Shown in pieces: positions 1 to 5,257 of a DNA stretch of 5,320 nt. The translations under genes and the position numbers were made by a program. The DNA is from an uncultured Dietzia sp. (lineage in GTDB: Bacteria > Actinomycetota > Actinomycetes > Mycobacteriales > Mycobacteriaceae). The notes beneath the pieces are model-generated. The model did no database searches. It saw nothing but the letters and a program-made list of their open reading frames with translations, and had not been told where the DNA came from. The stretch covers positions 1-5,320 of the forward strand of contig CAMNYG010000119.1 in the NCBI GenBank assembly GCA_946570335.1, written 5' to 3'. Each line of letters begins with the position of its first letter. Position 1 is the stretch's first letter.

Positions 1-1
1 C

Positions 2-31
2 CCGGCAGCCGTCCGTGCCGCGGCCTGCCGG
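2..31 (-). terminator. Possible terminator hairpin after the tetR gene
   Basis: CCGGCAG (2-8) is an exact inverted repeat of CTGCCGG (25-31), giving a 7-bp GC stem with a 16-nt loop. On the minus strand it begins about 6 nt past the stop codon of the TetR gene. No T-run can be seen because the window ends here. The position fits a terminator, but a 7-bp GC-rich stem can arise by chance in DNA of this composition. Confidence 0.3.
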
Positions 32-36
32 CGTGG

Positions 37-657
37 TCAGTTCGTCGTTGCCGCCGCCTGTTCGGTGGCCCGCCGACCCGCGACCTCGGGCCGGGACAGT
101 AGCCGCCCGGCCATCTCGCGGCCCTGGCACACCAGTTCGGTCCCGTAGATCGGGCGGTGGGCGAAGGCACCCTCCAGCAGCAGGAACAGGTGGTTGGCCA
201 GGAACCGGTGGTCGAGGTCCGACGCGACGTCCTCCTTGACCAGTTCCTCGAGCAGGTCGCAGATCGAATGCTTGTGATAGCGGATGACCTCGTGGGCCGG
301 GTGCTCCTCCGGCAACTCCGCGGCGGCGTTGAGGAACGCGCAGCCGCGACGGGCGTTTCCGTGGTCAGCGCCGTAGACGTCGAAGAACGCCAGGGCCCGG
401 GGGCTCGCGGCGCGATCGACCTCGTCCTCGAGGATCCCCCACCACCACCGGTGCCGGTTGAGCAGGTAGGCCACCACCAGCCCGTCCTTCGAGCCGAAGT
501 GCTTGTAGAGGGTCGGCTTGGAGATCCCGGATTCGGCGGCGATCGTGTCCACTCCGACCGCATGTATGCCCTGGTCGTAGAAGAGCTCGGACGCCACGTC
601 GAGGATCTGTCGAGCCCCGGGCGTCAGGTCACTGAGGTCGGGAAAAACGGTAGTCAT
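37..657 (-). CDS. TetR/AcrR-family transcriptional repressor
   Basis: This 206-residue protein has the usual length and layout of a TetR repressor, a cytoplasmic homodimer that leaves its operator when a small ligand binds. The N-terminal DNA-binding domain spans about residues 15-60. Its helix-turn-helix lies at about 34-55 and carries the family hallmark STLYKHF-like segment, here SKPTLYKHFGSKDGL (46-60). The C-terminal half is the ligand-binding and dimer domain. It includes GCAFLNAAAE (105-114), a segment type common in actinobacterial members, and an aromatic run WWW (71-73). The start was set at the ATG at 655-657, preceded on the minus strand by AAGGGGG, although the spacing is short. 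An in-frame extension to 825 would read through both operator palindromes and is unlikely. The gene is divergent from a 54-residue ORF, and the two operators between them suggest it represses itself and that neighbour. The ligand cannot be told from sequence. Confidence 0.93.
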   Translation of the reverse strand: MTTVFPDLSDLTPGARQILDVASELFYDQGIHAVGVDTIAAESGISKPTLYKHFGSKDGLVVAYLLNRHRWWWGILEDEVDRAASPRALAFFDVYGADHGNARRGCAFLNAAAELPEEHPAHEVIRYHKHSICDLLEELVKEDVASDLDHRFLANHLFLLLEGAFAHRPIYGTELVCQGREMAGRLLSRPEVAGRRATEQAAATTN

Positions 658-664
658 ATCCCCC

Positions 665-693
665 TTGACTTTACAGATCTGTATACCTAATCT
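665..693 (+). promoter_or_regulatory. Candidate promoter of the 54-residue ORF
   Basis: TTGACT (665-670), one base off the -35 consensus, is followed after 17 bp by TAATCT (688-693), a weaker -10 that keeps the first T, the A and the final T. Transcription would start near 700, giving a leader of about 67 nt. Palindrome 1 (670-685) fills the spacer and palindrome 2 covers the start region, so a bound TetR dimer would block this promoter. Called from motif and spacing only. Confidence 0.4.
670..685. promoter_or_regulatory. TetR operator 1 (perfect palindrome)
   Basis: The 12-bp core TACAGATCTGTA (672-683) is a perfect palindrome. The full 16-bp site TTTACAGATCTGTATA is repeated, with one base change, at 704-719. 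Its size, symmetry and position between a tetR gene and its divergent neighbour are typical of a TetR-dimer operator. It lies 13 bp upstream of the tetR start codon and overlaps the likely -10 of the leftward promoter. Confidence 0.75.
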
Positions 694-709
694 GCAGTCG
701 AGGTTTACA
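680..709 (-). promoter_or_regulatory. Candidate leftward promoter of the tetR gene
   Basis: Read on the minus strand, TGTAAA (709-704) and TATACA (685-680) are separated by 18 bp. The start site would fall near 673, leaving a leader of about 16 nt. Each hexamer lies within one of the two operators, so bound repressor would cover both -35 and -10. This is the expected layout for autoregulation, but the hexamer matches are modest. Confidence 0.35.
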
Positions 710-719
710 GACCTGTATA
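704..719. promoter_or_regulatory. TetR operator 2 (near-perfect palindrome)
   Basis: TTTACAGACCTGTATA repeats operator 1 with a single T-to-C change. The core TACAGACCTGTA (706-717) is symmetric except at the central pair. The two sites are in the same orientation with centres 34 bp apart, slightly over three helical turns. They could therefore be occupied by two dimers on nearly the same DNA face. Confidence 0.7.
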
Positions 720-766
720 TCTCCCCTCTCACGCACCCCGAGTCCGGCCCCCAAGGAGGGATTCCC

Positions 767-931
767 ATGAACCCGTTCCGCCCCTTCCTCGACCTCGTCG
801 CACAGCTGTGGTTCGCCCTCGACACCGCCAGTGCGGTCCGTCACGGCAAACCCGTCTCCGAGCGGGCCCGCGCGTACTGCATGACCGACTACGCGCGCAC
901 CCGGACGAACGTCAGCGCCCTCGCGGCGTAA
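767..931 (+). CDS. Small 54-residue protein of unknown function
   Basis: I do not recognise this protein. The start is well supported: AAGGAGGG (753-760) sits 6 nt before the ATG at 767-769, the strongest ribosome binding site in the window apart from that of the last partial gene. The N-terminal third (residues 3-20, including FRPFLDLVAQLWFAL) is hydrophobic and aromatic and could form an amphipathic or membrane-associated helix. The rest is basic and polar, with one cysteine (C38) and an SERARAY segment. There is no signal peptide and no clear transmembrane helix. It is divergent from the TetR gene and its promoter region contains both operator palindromes, so it is probably controlled by that repressor. 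TetR neighbours are often the regulated efflux or enzyme genes, but this is neither. It may be a regulatory or membrane peptide, or a remnant of a longer gene. Confidence 0.68.
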   Translation: MNPFRPFLDLVAQLWFALDTASAVRHGKPVSERARAYCMTDYARTRTNVSALAA

Positions 932-1019
932 GCCCCCGACAGGCATCACCGCCTCGCGGCACAGTCCCCGACCGCCCGCCGCGACATCCGCTGACGGCCT
1001 GCCGGAGCACACACTCCCG

Positions 1020-1060
1020 GCCCGCCGCCGATCTGCACCCACTGGAGATCGGCGGCGGGC
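1020..1060 (+). terminator. Strong 15-bp hairpin, candidate terminator of the 54-residue ORF
   Basis: Arms 1020-1034 and 1046-1060 are exact inverted complements (15 bp, almost all GC) around an 11-nt loop. It starts 89 nt after the stop codon of the small ORF. There is no U-tract afterwards (TTCGG), as is often seen for actinobacterial terminators. The stem works equally on either strand. Its perfection in a non-coding region argues for a function, and termination is the simplest one. Confidence 0.5.
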
Positions 1061-1129
1061 TTCGGCGTGCGCGGGCAGATCGCGGCGAGCCCACCCGCGA
1101 CTAGCCCCGCGACAGAACCGGGACCCGGC

Positions 1130-1166
1130 CACCGTGCTCGACGCGCGCACGGTGACAGGTATCACC
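1130..1166. repeat. Two overlapping inverted repeats upstream of hdeD
   Basis: CACCGTGC (1130-1137) pairs exactly with GCACGGTG (1147-1154) across 9 nt. The right arm overlaps a second repeat, GGTGA (1151-1155) with TCACC (1162-1166) across 6 nt. The two stems exclude each other as RNA. As DNA they could be binding sites, lying 40-80 bp upstream of the candidate -10 box of the HdeD gene. Function unknown. Confidence 0.4.
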
Positions 1167-1208
1167 ACTTGAGTCCGCGATCCGGCCTCGCATCCCGAGC
1201 AGAGTCAC

Positions 1209-1214
1209 TAAAAT
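1209..1214 (+). promoter_or_regulatory. Candidate -10 box of the hdeD-like gene
   Basis: TAAAAT differs from the TATAAT consensus at one base and lies in the locally least GC-rich stretch, 58 bp before the start codon. No good -35 hexamer is found at 16-18 bp upstream, so if this promoter is real it may depend on an activator or use an alternative sigma factor. The start site would be near 1221. Confidence 0.4.
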
Positions 1215-1225
1215 AAGCATCTGCT

Positions 1226-1241
1226 GAACACAACCGTGTTC
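1226..1241. promoter_or_regulatory. Dyad in the hdeD-like gene leader, candidate operator
   Basis: GAACAC (1226-1231) and GTGTTC (1236-1241) are exact inverted repeats across AACC. The dyad sits just downstream of the predicted start site near 1221 and 30 bp before the start codon. That position suits a repressor roadblock or a small RNA hairpin. It does not have the GAAC-N4-GTTC spacing of a LexA box. Confidence 0.4.
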
Positions 1242-1271
1242 GCCGGCTCTCATTAACGAGGTCTCAGAGAA

Positions 1272-1817
1272 ATGACCACTTCCACTTTCACCCCTGTCGC
1301 AAAAGGCATGCGCGTGGCCCTGCTGGCCAGTGGCCTGATCGCCGTCATCTTCGGCATCGCGATTCTCGTCTGGCCAGGCAGCACCGCAGAGATCATCACC
1401 GGCGTCATCGCCGTCTATGCCATCATCGCGGGCATCGTGTACCTGGCGATGTCCTTCACCGCCACCGGCCAGTCCACCGGCAGCCGCATCGGGCACGGCC
1501 TACTGGGCCTGCTCTACATCGCGGCCGGGATCTACGCTTTCGTCGCGCTGGCGGCAACGACGATCGTCCTGGGCATCTTCATCGCCGTGCTCATCGGCGT
1601 CATGTGGATGATCGAGGGATTCACCGCATTGTTCACGCTCGGCGAAGCCGGCTCGAAGGGCCTGACGGTCTTCTTCGCGATCATCTCGGTGCTCGCCGGC
1701 ATCGCGCTCGTGTCCACTCCCCTGTGGGGCATCGCCTTCCTGTGGTGGCTCACCGGCATCGCCCTCGTCGTCATGGGTGTGCTCAACGTGATCCGGGGCT
1801 TCTCGATCAAGGTCTGA
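1272..1817 (+). CDS. HdeD/DUF308-family integral membrane protein
   Basis: This 181-residue protein is almost wholly hydrophobic and has six predicted membrane helices at about residues 14-33, 40-61, 75-94, 97-117, 130-147 and 150-173. They form three copies of a two-helix unit in which a G-rich helix is followed by a short turn and a second helix. The turns include WPGST (34-38) and TPLWG (about 148-152). This threefold repeat and length match the HdeD (DUF308) family, named after an Escherichia coli inner-membrane protein involved in acid resistance. Many actinobacterial members are known only as HdeD-like, with no proven role. The start ATG (1272-1274) has a weak binding site, AACGAGG (1255-1261), 10 nt upstream. 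The gene stands alone: its own leader lies upstream and a strong hairpin follows 86 nt after the stop. Nothing ties it to the B12 operon downstream. Family assignment is firm; the physiological role is inferred only from the family. Confidence 0.88.
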   Translation: MTTSTFTPVAKGMRVALLASGLIAVIFGIAILVWPGSTAEIITGVIAVYAIIAGIVYLAMSFTATGQSTGSRIGHGLLGLLYIAAGIYAFVALAATTIVLGIFIAVLIGVMWMIEGFTALFTLGEAGSKGLTVFFAIISVLAGIALVSTPLWGIAFLWWLTGIALVVMGVLNVIRGFSIKV

Positions 1818-1902
1818 CCCCACGTCACATCGAGCCCGCGGTCGGCTGGACACCGTCCGCACCGGGGCGCGTTCGCCGCGCATCACCCGCAAGAGGACCT
1901 CA

Positions 1903-1960
1903 CCTCGACCCGCCATGACCCGTCAGCCCACCCGGCCGGACGGACCGTGGCGGGTCGAGG
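1903..1960 (+). terminator. Long hairpin, probable terminator of the hdeD-like gene
   Basis: Thirteen exact base pairs join 1903-1915 to 1948-1960. They are extended by a G-U pair and a G-C pair (1916-1917 with 1946-1947) and then, after a 2-nt internal loop, by five more pairs (1920-1924 with 1939-1943) around a 14-nt loop. The stem starts 86 nt past the HdeD-like stop codon and is followed by CCATTTC, a weak T-run. It is the strongest RNA structure between this gene and the B12 riboswitch and would insulate the two units. It could also work leftwards. Confidence 0.65.
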
Positions 1961-2106
1961 CCATTTCACGGGTGCGACCCGGTCCGGACATGTCTCAGCC
2001 GCCCTGGCCGGTGGGGCTGACAGACCTCGTCGTCGTCGTCATCGTCGAAGGCCGGCACCCCACCGACCACCCGGCCCCCACGACACGGGAGGATCGCGCC
2101 TGTCGT
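1961..2106. other. Intergenic DNA upstream of the riboswitch
   Basis: This stretch between the hairpin and the riboswitch holds no supportable gene. It contains a short inverted repeat, TCAGCC (1995-2000) with GGCTGA (2015-2020), and a GTC trinucleotide run. The promoter of the B12 operon should lie near its right end: TAGATT (2109-2114) is a possible -10, which would start transcription at the first aptamer stem near 2121. No matching -35 hexamer is visible. Confidence 0.45.
2027..2047. repeat. TCG/GTC trinucleotide microsatellite
   Basis: Seven consecutive triplets of the pattern TCG run from 2027 to 2047, with one variant triplet (TCA) in fifth place. It lies in non-coding DNA about 75 bp upstream of the riboswitch. 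On the opposite strand it reads as an Asp-rich stretch of a spurious frame. It could vary in copy number between strains. Confidence 0.7.
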
Positions 2107-2275
2107 GTTAGATTCAGCGAGCCAGCGAGACCTCAGAACGGGTCGCGGGAATCCGGTGCGAATCCGGAACTGACGCGCAGCGGTGAGGGTGATGGCGGGG
2201 CACGAGGCCACTGGGTCCCCAGATCCGGGAAGGCGCCCCGCCCAGGTGAACCCGAGTCCGAAGACCGGCTGGCCC
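2107..2275 (+). promoter_or_regulatory. Cobalamin (B12) riboswitch aptamer
   Basis: The conserved blocks of the cobalamin riboswitch appear in order and spacing. GGGAATCCGGTGCGAATCCGG (2147-2167) includes the CCGG/CCGG hairpin at 2153-2156 and 2164-2167. GCGCAGCGGTGA (2175-2186) corresponds to the CCGCAACUGUA region. The B12 box GCCACTG is at 2207-2213, CCGGGAAGGC at 2225-2234, and the 3' block GAGTCCGAAGACCGGC at 2254-2269. Pairing supports the fold: GCCAGC (2121-2126) closes with GCTGGC (2268-2273), GGCGGGG (2194-2200) pairs with CCCCGCC (2236-2242), and GCC (2207-2209) pairs with GGC (2232-2234). Such RNAs bind adenosyl- or methylcobalamin and lower expression of the downstream gene. Here the aptamer ends about 70 nt before btuF, so uptake should be switched off when B12 is plentiful. 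The exact 5' boundary is approximate. Confidence 0.93.
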
Positions 2276-2277
2276 TC

Positions 2278-2291
2278 GCGGTGATCACCGC
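2278..2291. repeat. Perfect 14-bp palindrome behind the aptamer
   Basis: GCGGTGATCACCGC is fully self-complementary and begins 5 nt after the closing stem of the riboswitch. As RNA it forms a 5-bp stem with a GATC loop; as DNA it could bind a dimeric regulator. It may be part of the expression platform or a second control point of the operon. Confidence 0.45.
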
Positions 2292-2292
2292 C

Positions 2293-2330
2293 AGGTCATG
2301 ATCGGACCTCGCGCTTCAGGTCCGCGACCT
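2293..2330 (+). promoter_or_regulatory. Alternating AGGTC/GACCT units, likely riboswitch expression platform
   Basis: Four complementary 5-mers alternate: AGGTC (2293-2297), GACCT (2305-2309), AGGTC (2318-2322) and GACCT (2326-2330). Units 1-2 form a 5-bp stem with a 7-nt loop. Units 2-3 form a better 7-bp stem (2303-2309 with 2318-2324) with an 8-nt loop. Units 3-4 or 1-4 are further options. These pairings exclude one another, as expected of a regulatory switch. The last unit ends just before the weak ribosome binding sequence GAAAG (2332-2336) of btuF. No U-tract follows, so control at translation initiation is more likely than intrinsic termination. Confidence 0.5.
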
Positions 2331-2343
2331 CGAAAGACCCATC

Positions 2344-3360
2344 ATGCGTGTACCCGCCCTCCTCCTCGCCACCTCCCTGTGCCTGGCGGCCTGTTCCACC
2401 GCTGACGAGCAGTCCACCGACCCGGCCGCCGTCGGGCCCATCGAGAACTGCGGCGAGCAGGTGACGGTCGACCAGACCCCCGAGCGGGTCGTCTCCCTCA
2501 ACCAGGGCTCCACGGAGATCCTGCTCGCACTGGGCCTGGGCGAGAGGATCGTCGGCACCGCCACCTGGACCGATCCGGTGCTGGAGGAGTTCGCCGAGCA
2601 GAACGCGACCATCCCCCGTCTCGCGGACAACGAACCATCGCTGGAGTCGGTCCTGGACACCGAACCGGACTTCGTCACGGCGTCCTTCCGCAACACCCTC
2701 GGCGAGGGTGGCGTCGCGGAGCGCGAACAGTTCCACGAGCTCGGGGTGGGGACCTATCTCTCCCCCGCCGACTGCGTGGGCAAGGTCGCCGACTCCGGAG
2801 ACGGGGAGCGGGAGACCCCGTTCACCGAGGACCTGCTGTTCCGCGAGATCACCGAACTCGCCCAGATCATGGACGTGGAGGAGGCCGGCGAGGAACTCAT
2901 CGCCGACCTGCAGGACCGCCTCGACGGGGCCGCCCGGGTGGACGCCTCCGGGGTGTCGGCGATGTACTGGTTCGCCAACTCCGAGTCCCCCTACATGGCC
3001 GGCTGCTGCGGGGCGCCCGGCCTCATCTCCACCACACTGAACCTGGAGAACGTCTTCGACGACACCACGCAGGAGTGGCCGCAGATCAACTGGGAGGTCG
3101 TGGCCGAGCGTGACCCGGACGTGATCGTCGTGGGCGACCTGACCCGCAAGAGTCAGACCGCCGAGACCGCCGACGCCAAGATCGCCTATCTCGAGTCGAA
3201 CCCGGTCACCCGTGAGATGACGGCCGTCCGCGAGGGCCGCTTCATCGCGATCACCGGCGCCGAGATGAACCCGTCGCTGCGCACGATCTACGGGATCGAG
3301 ACGGTCTCGGAGGGACTCGTGGATCTCGGGCTCGTCGACGGGCCGACGGCGAACGGCTGA
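2344..3360 (+). CDS. btuF: Corrinoid (B12) ABC transporter substrate-binding lipoprotein
   Basis: This 338-residue exported lipoprotein captures the substrate outside the membrane and delivers it to the permease. The N-terminus MRVPALLLATSLCLAAC is a lipoprotein signal peptide with lipobox LAAC and lipidated C17. The mature part matches the class III (BtuF/FhuD/FepB) fold. The first lobe opens at about residues 46-72 with PERVVSLNQGSTEILLALGLG, and the second ends with the family-typical INWEVVAERDPDVIVVGD (about 248-265). The start ATG is the only sensible one; its binding site is weak (GAAAG, 7 nt upstream), which suits riboswitch control. Close relatives of this class are usually annotated as Fe3+-siderophore binding proteins. 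The cobalamin riboswitch upstream makes B12 or a related corrinoid the better assignment. Four cysteines besides C17 remain after signal cleavage (C36, C144, C221, C222), including a vicinal pair in the segment AGCCGAPG (219-226). Confidence 0.87.
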   Translation: MRVPALLLATSLCLAACSTADEQSTDPAAVGPIENCGEQVTVDQTPERVVSLNQGSTEILLALGLGERIVGTATWTDPVLEEFAEQNATIPRLADNEPSLESVLDTEPDFVTASFRNTLGEGGVAEREQFHELGVGTYLSPADCVGKVADSGDGERETPFTEDLLFREITELAQIMDVEEAGEELIADLQDRLDGAARVDASGVSAMYWFANSESPYMAGCCGAPGLISTTLNLENVFDDTTQEWPQINWEVVAERDPDVIVVGDLTRKSQTAETADAKIAYLESNPVTREMTAVREGRFIAITGAEMNPSLRTIYGIETVSEGLVDLGLVDGPTANG

Positions 3361-3365
3361 CAGCG

Positions 3366-4451
3366 GTGTCCGCCTCACTCGCGACGCAACCGTCGACCGT
3401 CACGCAGGTGCCGGGGAGCCGGTCGGCGCCGCTGCACCGGCCGGCGGCGCTCGGCGCGTTGTGGCTCGGCGGGCTGGTCGCGCTGCTGGTCTCCGTCGCG
3501 GTGGTCATCACGATCGGCCCGTCGGGGATCACGGCCGGCGACGTGGTGCAGTCCGCGGCCGCCCGCGTGACCGGGGCCGACTCCGGGCTCAGCCGGATCC
3601 AGGAAGGGATCATCTGGAACCTGCGCCTGCCGCGCAGCCTCATGGCCGCGCTGGCGGGGGCCGGGCTCGCGTTGTGCGGCGCGATCCTGCAGTCCCTCCT
3701 GCGTAATCCGCTGGCCGACCCGTACATCCTGGGCATCTCGTCCGGGGCGTCGACCGGGGCGGTCCTGATCGTGGTGCTCGGTGTGGGCGCCGGCGCGATC
3801 GGACTCACCACGGGCGCGTTCGTCGGGTCCCTGGTCGCGTTCGGGTTCGTACTGCTCCTGGCGTTCGCCTCGGGCGGCACGACGGACCGCGTCGTCCTGG
3901 CGGGGGTCGCGGCCACGCAGCTGTTCTCGGCGCTGACCTCGTTCATCGTCTACATCGCGGCGGACGCCGAGCAGACCCGCGGGATCCTGTTCTGGCTCCT
4001 GGGTTCGCTGGCGTCGGTGCGCTGGACGGACGTCGCGGTGGGCGCGGTGGTGGTGCTGATCGGCCTGGTGGTGTGCCTGCTGCACACGGCAAACCTGGAC
4101 GCGTTCACGTTCGGGCAGGACGCCGCGGCGTCGCTGGGTGTCAACGTGGTCCGGACCCGGCTGGTGCTGATGGTGGTCACCGCGCTGGTGACGGCGGTCA
4201 TCGTGAGCACGTGCGGTGCGATCGGGTTCGTGGGGCTGGTGTTGCCGCACGCCGCCCGGGCGCTGGTCGGCGGCCGTCACCGCGTGCTGGTCCCGACCTC
4301 GGCGTTGATGGGGGCGATCTTCCTGGTCTGGATCGACGCCGCGTCGCGCACCGTGATCGCGCCCCAGGAACTGCCGGTCGGCGTGGCCACCGCCCTGATC
4401 GGTGTCCCCGCGTTCGTGGTGTTGTTGTTGCGGCGGGGCCGAGGGCGATGA
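3366..4451 (+). CDS. btuC: FecCD/BtuC-family ABC permease for corrinoid import
   Basis: This 361-residue inner-membrane permease works as a homodimer with the ATPase encoded next. About ten membrane helices are expected for the family and the hydrophobic pattern agrees, starting at about residues 29-50. Diagnostic motifs are LRLPRSLMAALAGAGLALCG (86-105), NPLADPYILGISSGA (114-128), and a C-terminal GAIGFVGLVLPHAARAL followed by QELPVG (334-339). The GFVGLVLPH stretch lies in the region that contacts the ATPase in this family. The start is a GTG 5 nt after the btuF stop, without a clear ribosome binding site, so translation is probably coupled to btuF. The N-terminal 28 residues are polar and may be partly dispensable. 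The gene overlaps btuD by 4 nt (ATGA). Iron-siderophore import is the main alternative on family grounds; the riboswitch argues for B12. Confidence 0.9.
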   Translation: MSASLATQPSTVTQVPGSRSAPLHRPAALGALWLGGLVALLVSVAVVITIGPSGITAGDVVQSAAARVTGADSGLSRIQEGIIWNLRLPRSLMAALAGAGLALCGAILQSLLRNPLADPYILGISSGASTGAVLIVVLGVGAGAIGLTTGAFVGSLVAFGFVLLLAFASGGTTDRVVLAGVAATQLFSALTSFIVYIAADAEQTRGILFWLLGSLASVRWTDVAVGAVVVLIGLVVCLLHTANLDAFTFGQDAAASLGVNVVRTRLVLMVVTALVTAVIVSTCGAIGFVGLVLPHAARALVGGRHRVLVPTSALMGAIFLVWIDAASRTVIAPQELPVGVATALIGVPAFVVLLLRRGRGR

Positions 4452-5257
4452 CTCCGCCGGACGAGAACCCGATGACGGGGACGACGACAACGGTGAGCAC
4501 TCTCCTGGAGGCTCGCGGTGTCTCGTGGTCCGTCCGGGGCCGACCGATCATCACCGATCTCAGCCTGGCACCGGCGCCCGGGACCATGGTGGGCGTGCTC
4601 GGACCCAACGGTTCGGGAAAGTCCACGCTGCTGCGGGTGATGACGGGTCTCCAACGCCCGGATACGGGACGGGTGCTGCTCGACGGCACCGATATCCGGC
4701 GGATGTCCCGCAGGCGGTTCTCCCGGCGGGTGGCCCTTGTCGAGCAGGAGGTCTCCACTGATCAGAACCCGACGGTGCGCGACGTGATCGAGCTCGGCCG
4801 CATCCCGCACCGTGCGGCCTGGTCCGGCCCGCGCCCCGGGGACGACGAGGCGGTGGCCCGGGCCGCCACCACCACGAGTCTGACCGACCGCCTGGACCAG
4901 CGGTACGGGACCCTGTCGGGCGGCGAGCGCCAGCGCGTCCAGATCGCGCGGGCGCTGGCCCAGGAGCCCGAGGTGTTGGTCCTGGACGAGCCGACCAACC
5001 ACCTCGACATCCGCCACCAGTTGGACCTGCTCGCGCTGGTCCGCGGGACGGGCGCGACGGTGATCGCCGCGCTTCATGACCTCAATCTGGCGGCGGCGTA
5101 CTGTGACCACCTGCTCGTCCTGACCGACGGCCGCGCCGTGACCAGTGGCCCACCGTCCGAGGTGATCAGCGAGGAGATGATCCGCAGCGTGTACGGCGTC
5201 GGAGCGAGGGTCTGCCACGACGAGGGAGGGGTCCATGTCCGCTATCTCGCCGGCTGA
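4448..5257 (+). CDS. btuD: ABC transporter ATPase for corrinoid import
   Basis: This 269-residue cytoplasmic ATPase powers the BtuC-type permease. All nucleotide-binding motifs are intact: Walker A GPNGSGKST (52-60), Q-loop Q100, signature LSGGERQR (156-163), Walker B VLVLDE with catalytic E181, D-loop region NHLD (184-187), and switch histidine H210 in ALHDLN. The short spacing, the TNHLD box and the C-terminal tail ending near VRYLAG fit the FepC/BtuD/HmuV group of importer ATPases. The start is placed at the ATG overlapping the btuC stop (ATGA), which implies translational coupling. The next in-frame ATG (4472) would remove eight residues and is also possible, since residues 1-18 are low-complexity and rich in Thr. 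The upstream open frame, extending to about 4073, lies inside btuC and is not coding. The 3' end contains the ribosome binding site and start of another gene. Confidence 0.93.
   Translation: MTPPDENPMTGTTTTVSTLLEARGVSWSVRGRPIITDLSLAPAPGTMVGVLGPNGSGKSTLLRVMTGLQRPDTGRVLLDGTDIRRMSRRRFSRRVALVEQEVSTDQNPTVRDVIELGRIPHRAAWSGPRPGDDEAVARAATTTSLTDRLDQRYGTLSGGERQRVQIARALAQEPEVLVLDEPTNHLDIRHQLDLLALVRGTGATVIAALHDLNLAAAYCDHLLVLTDGRAVTSGPPSEVISEEMIRSVYGVGARVCHDEGGVHVRYLAG

Larger units (their letters stand above)
932..1271. other. 340-bp intergenic region with hairpins
   Basis: No convincing gene was found between the small ORF and the HdeD gene. The open frames here lack ribosome binding sites and are overlapping byproducts of high GC. 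The region holds a strong hairpin (1020-1060), overlapping inverted repeats (1130-1166), a candidate -10 box (1209-1214) and a dyad (1226-1241). The last 100 bp, notably 1200-1275, are visibly less GC-rich than the surroundings, as expected for a promoter region. Confidence 0.6.

Noticed and set aside
665..766. Longer version of the small ORF starting at TTG 665
   Set aside because: The extra residues are encoded by the operators and promoter. AAGGAGGG before the ATG at 767 clearly marks the start.
658..825. In-frame upstream extension of the TetR gene to an ATG at 825
   Set aside because: It would run through both operator palindromes and the small ORF's ribosome binding site. The ATG at 657 has its own AAGGGGG and gives the family's normal length and N-terminus.
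1226..1241. LexA/SOS box upstream of the hdeD-like gene
   Set aside because: GAAC and GTTC are separated by 8 bp here, not the 4 bp of the actinobacterial SOS box.
1966..2211. 81-codon minus-strand frame with an Asp run
   Set aside because: The Asp run is just the reverse reading of the TCG triplet repeat, and the rest is antisense to the riboswitch.
1915..2301. 128-codon plus-strand frame across the riboswitch
   Set aside because: It starts inside the terminator hairpin, has no ribosome binding site and covers the conserved aptamer, whose structure explains the sequence.
2296..3378. 360-codon open frame antisense to btuF
   Set aside because: It is a GC-driven mirror of btuF codons, rich in Gly, Asp, Arg and Val with no recognisable domain. 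The sense frame is a clear lipoprotein.
3375..4490. 371-codon open frame antisense to btuC
   Set aside because: Its composition is dominated by His, Gln, Arg and Asp, typical of the reverse of a membrane protein gene. No ribosome binding site or domain is visible.
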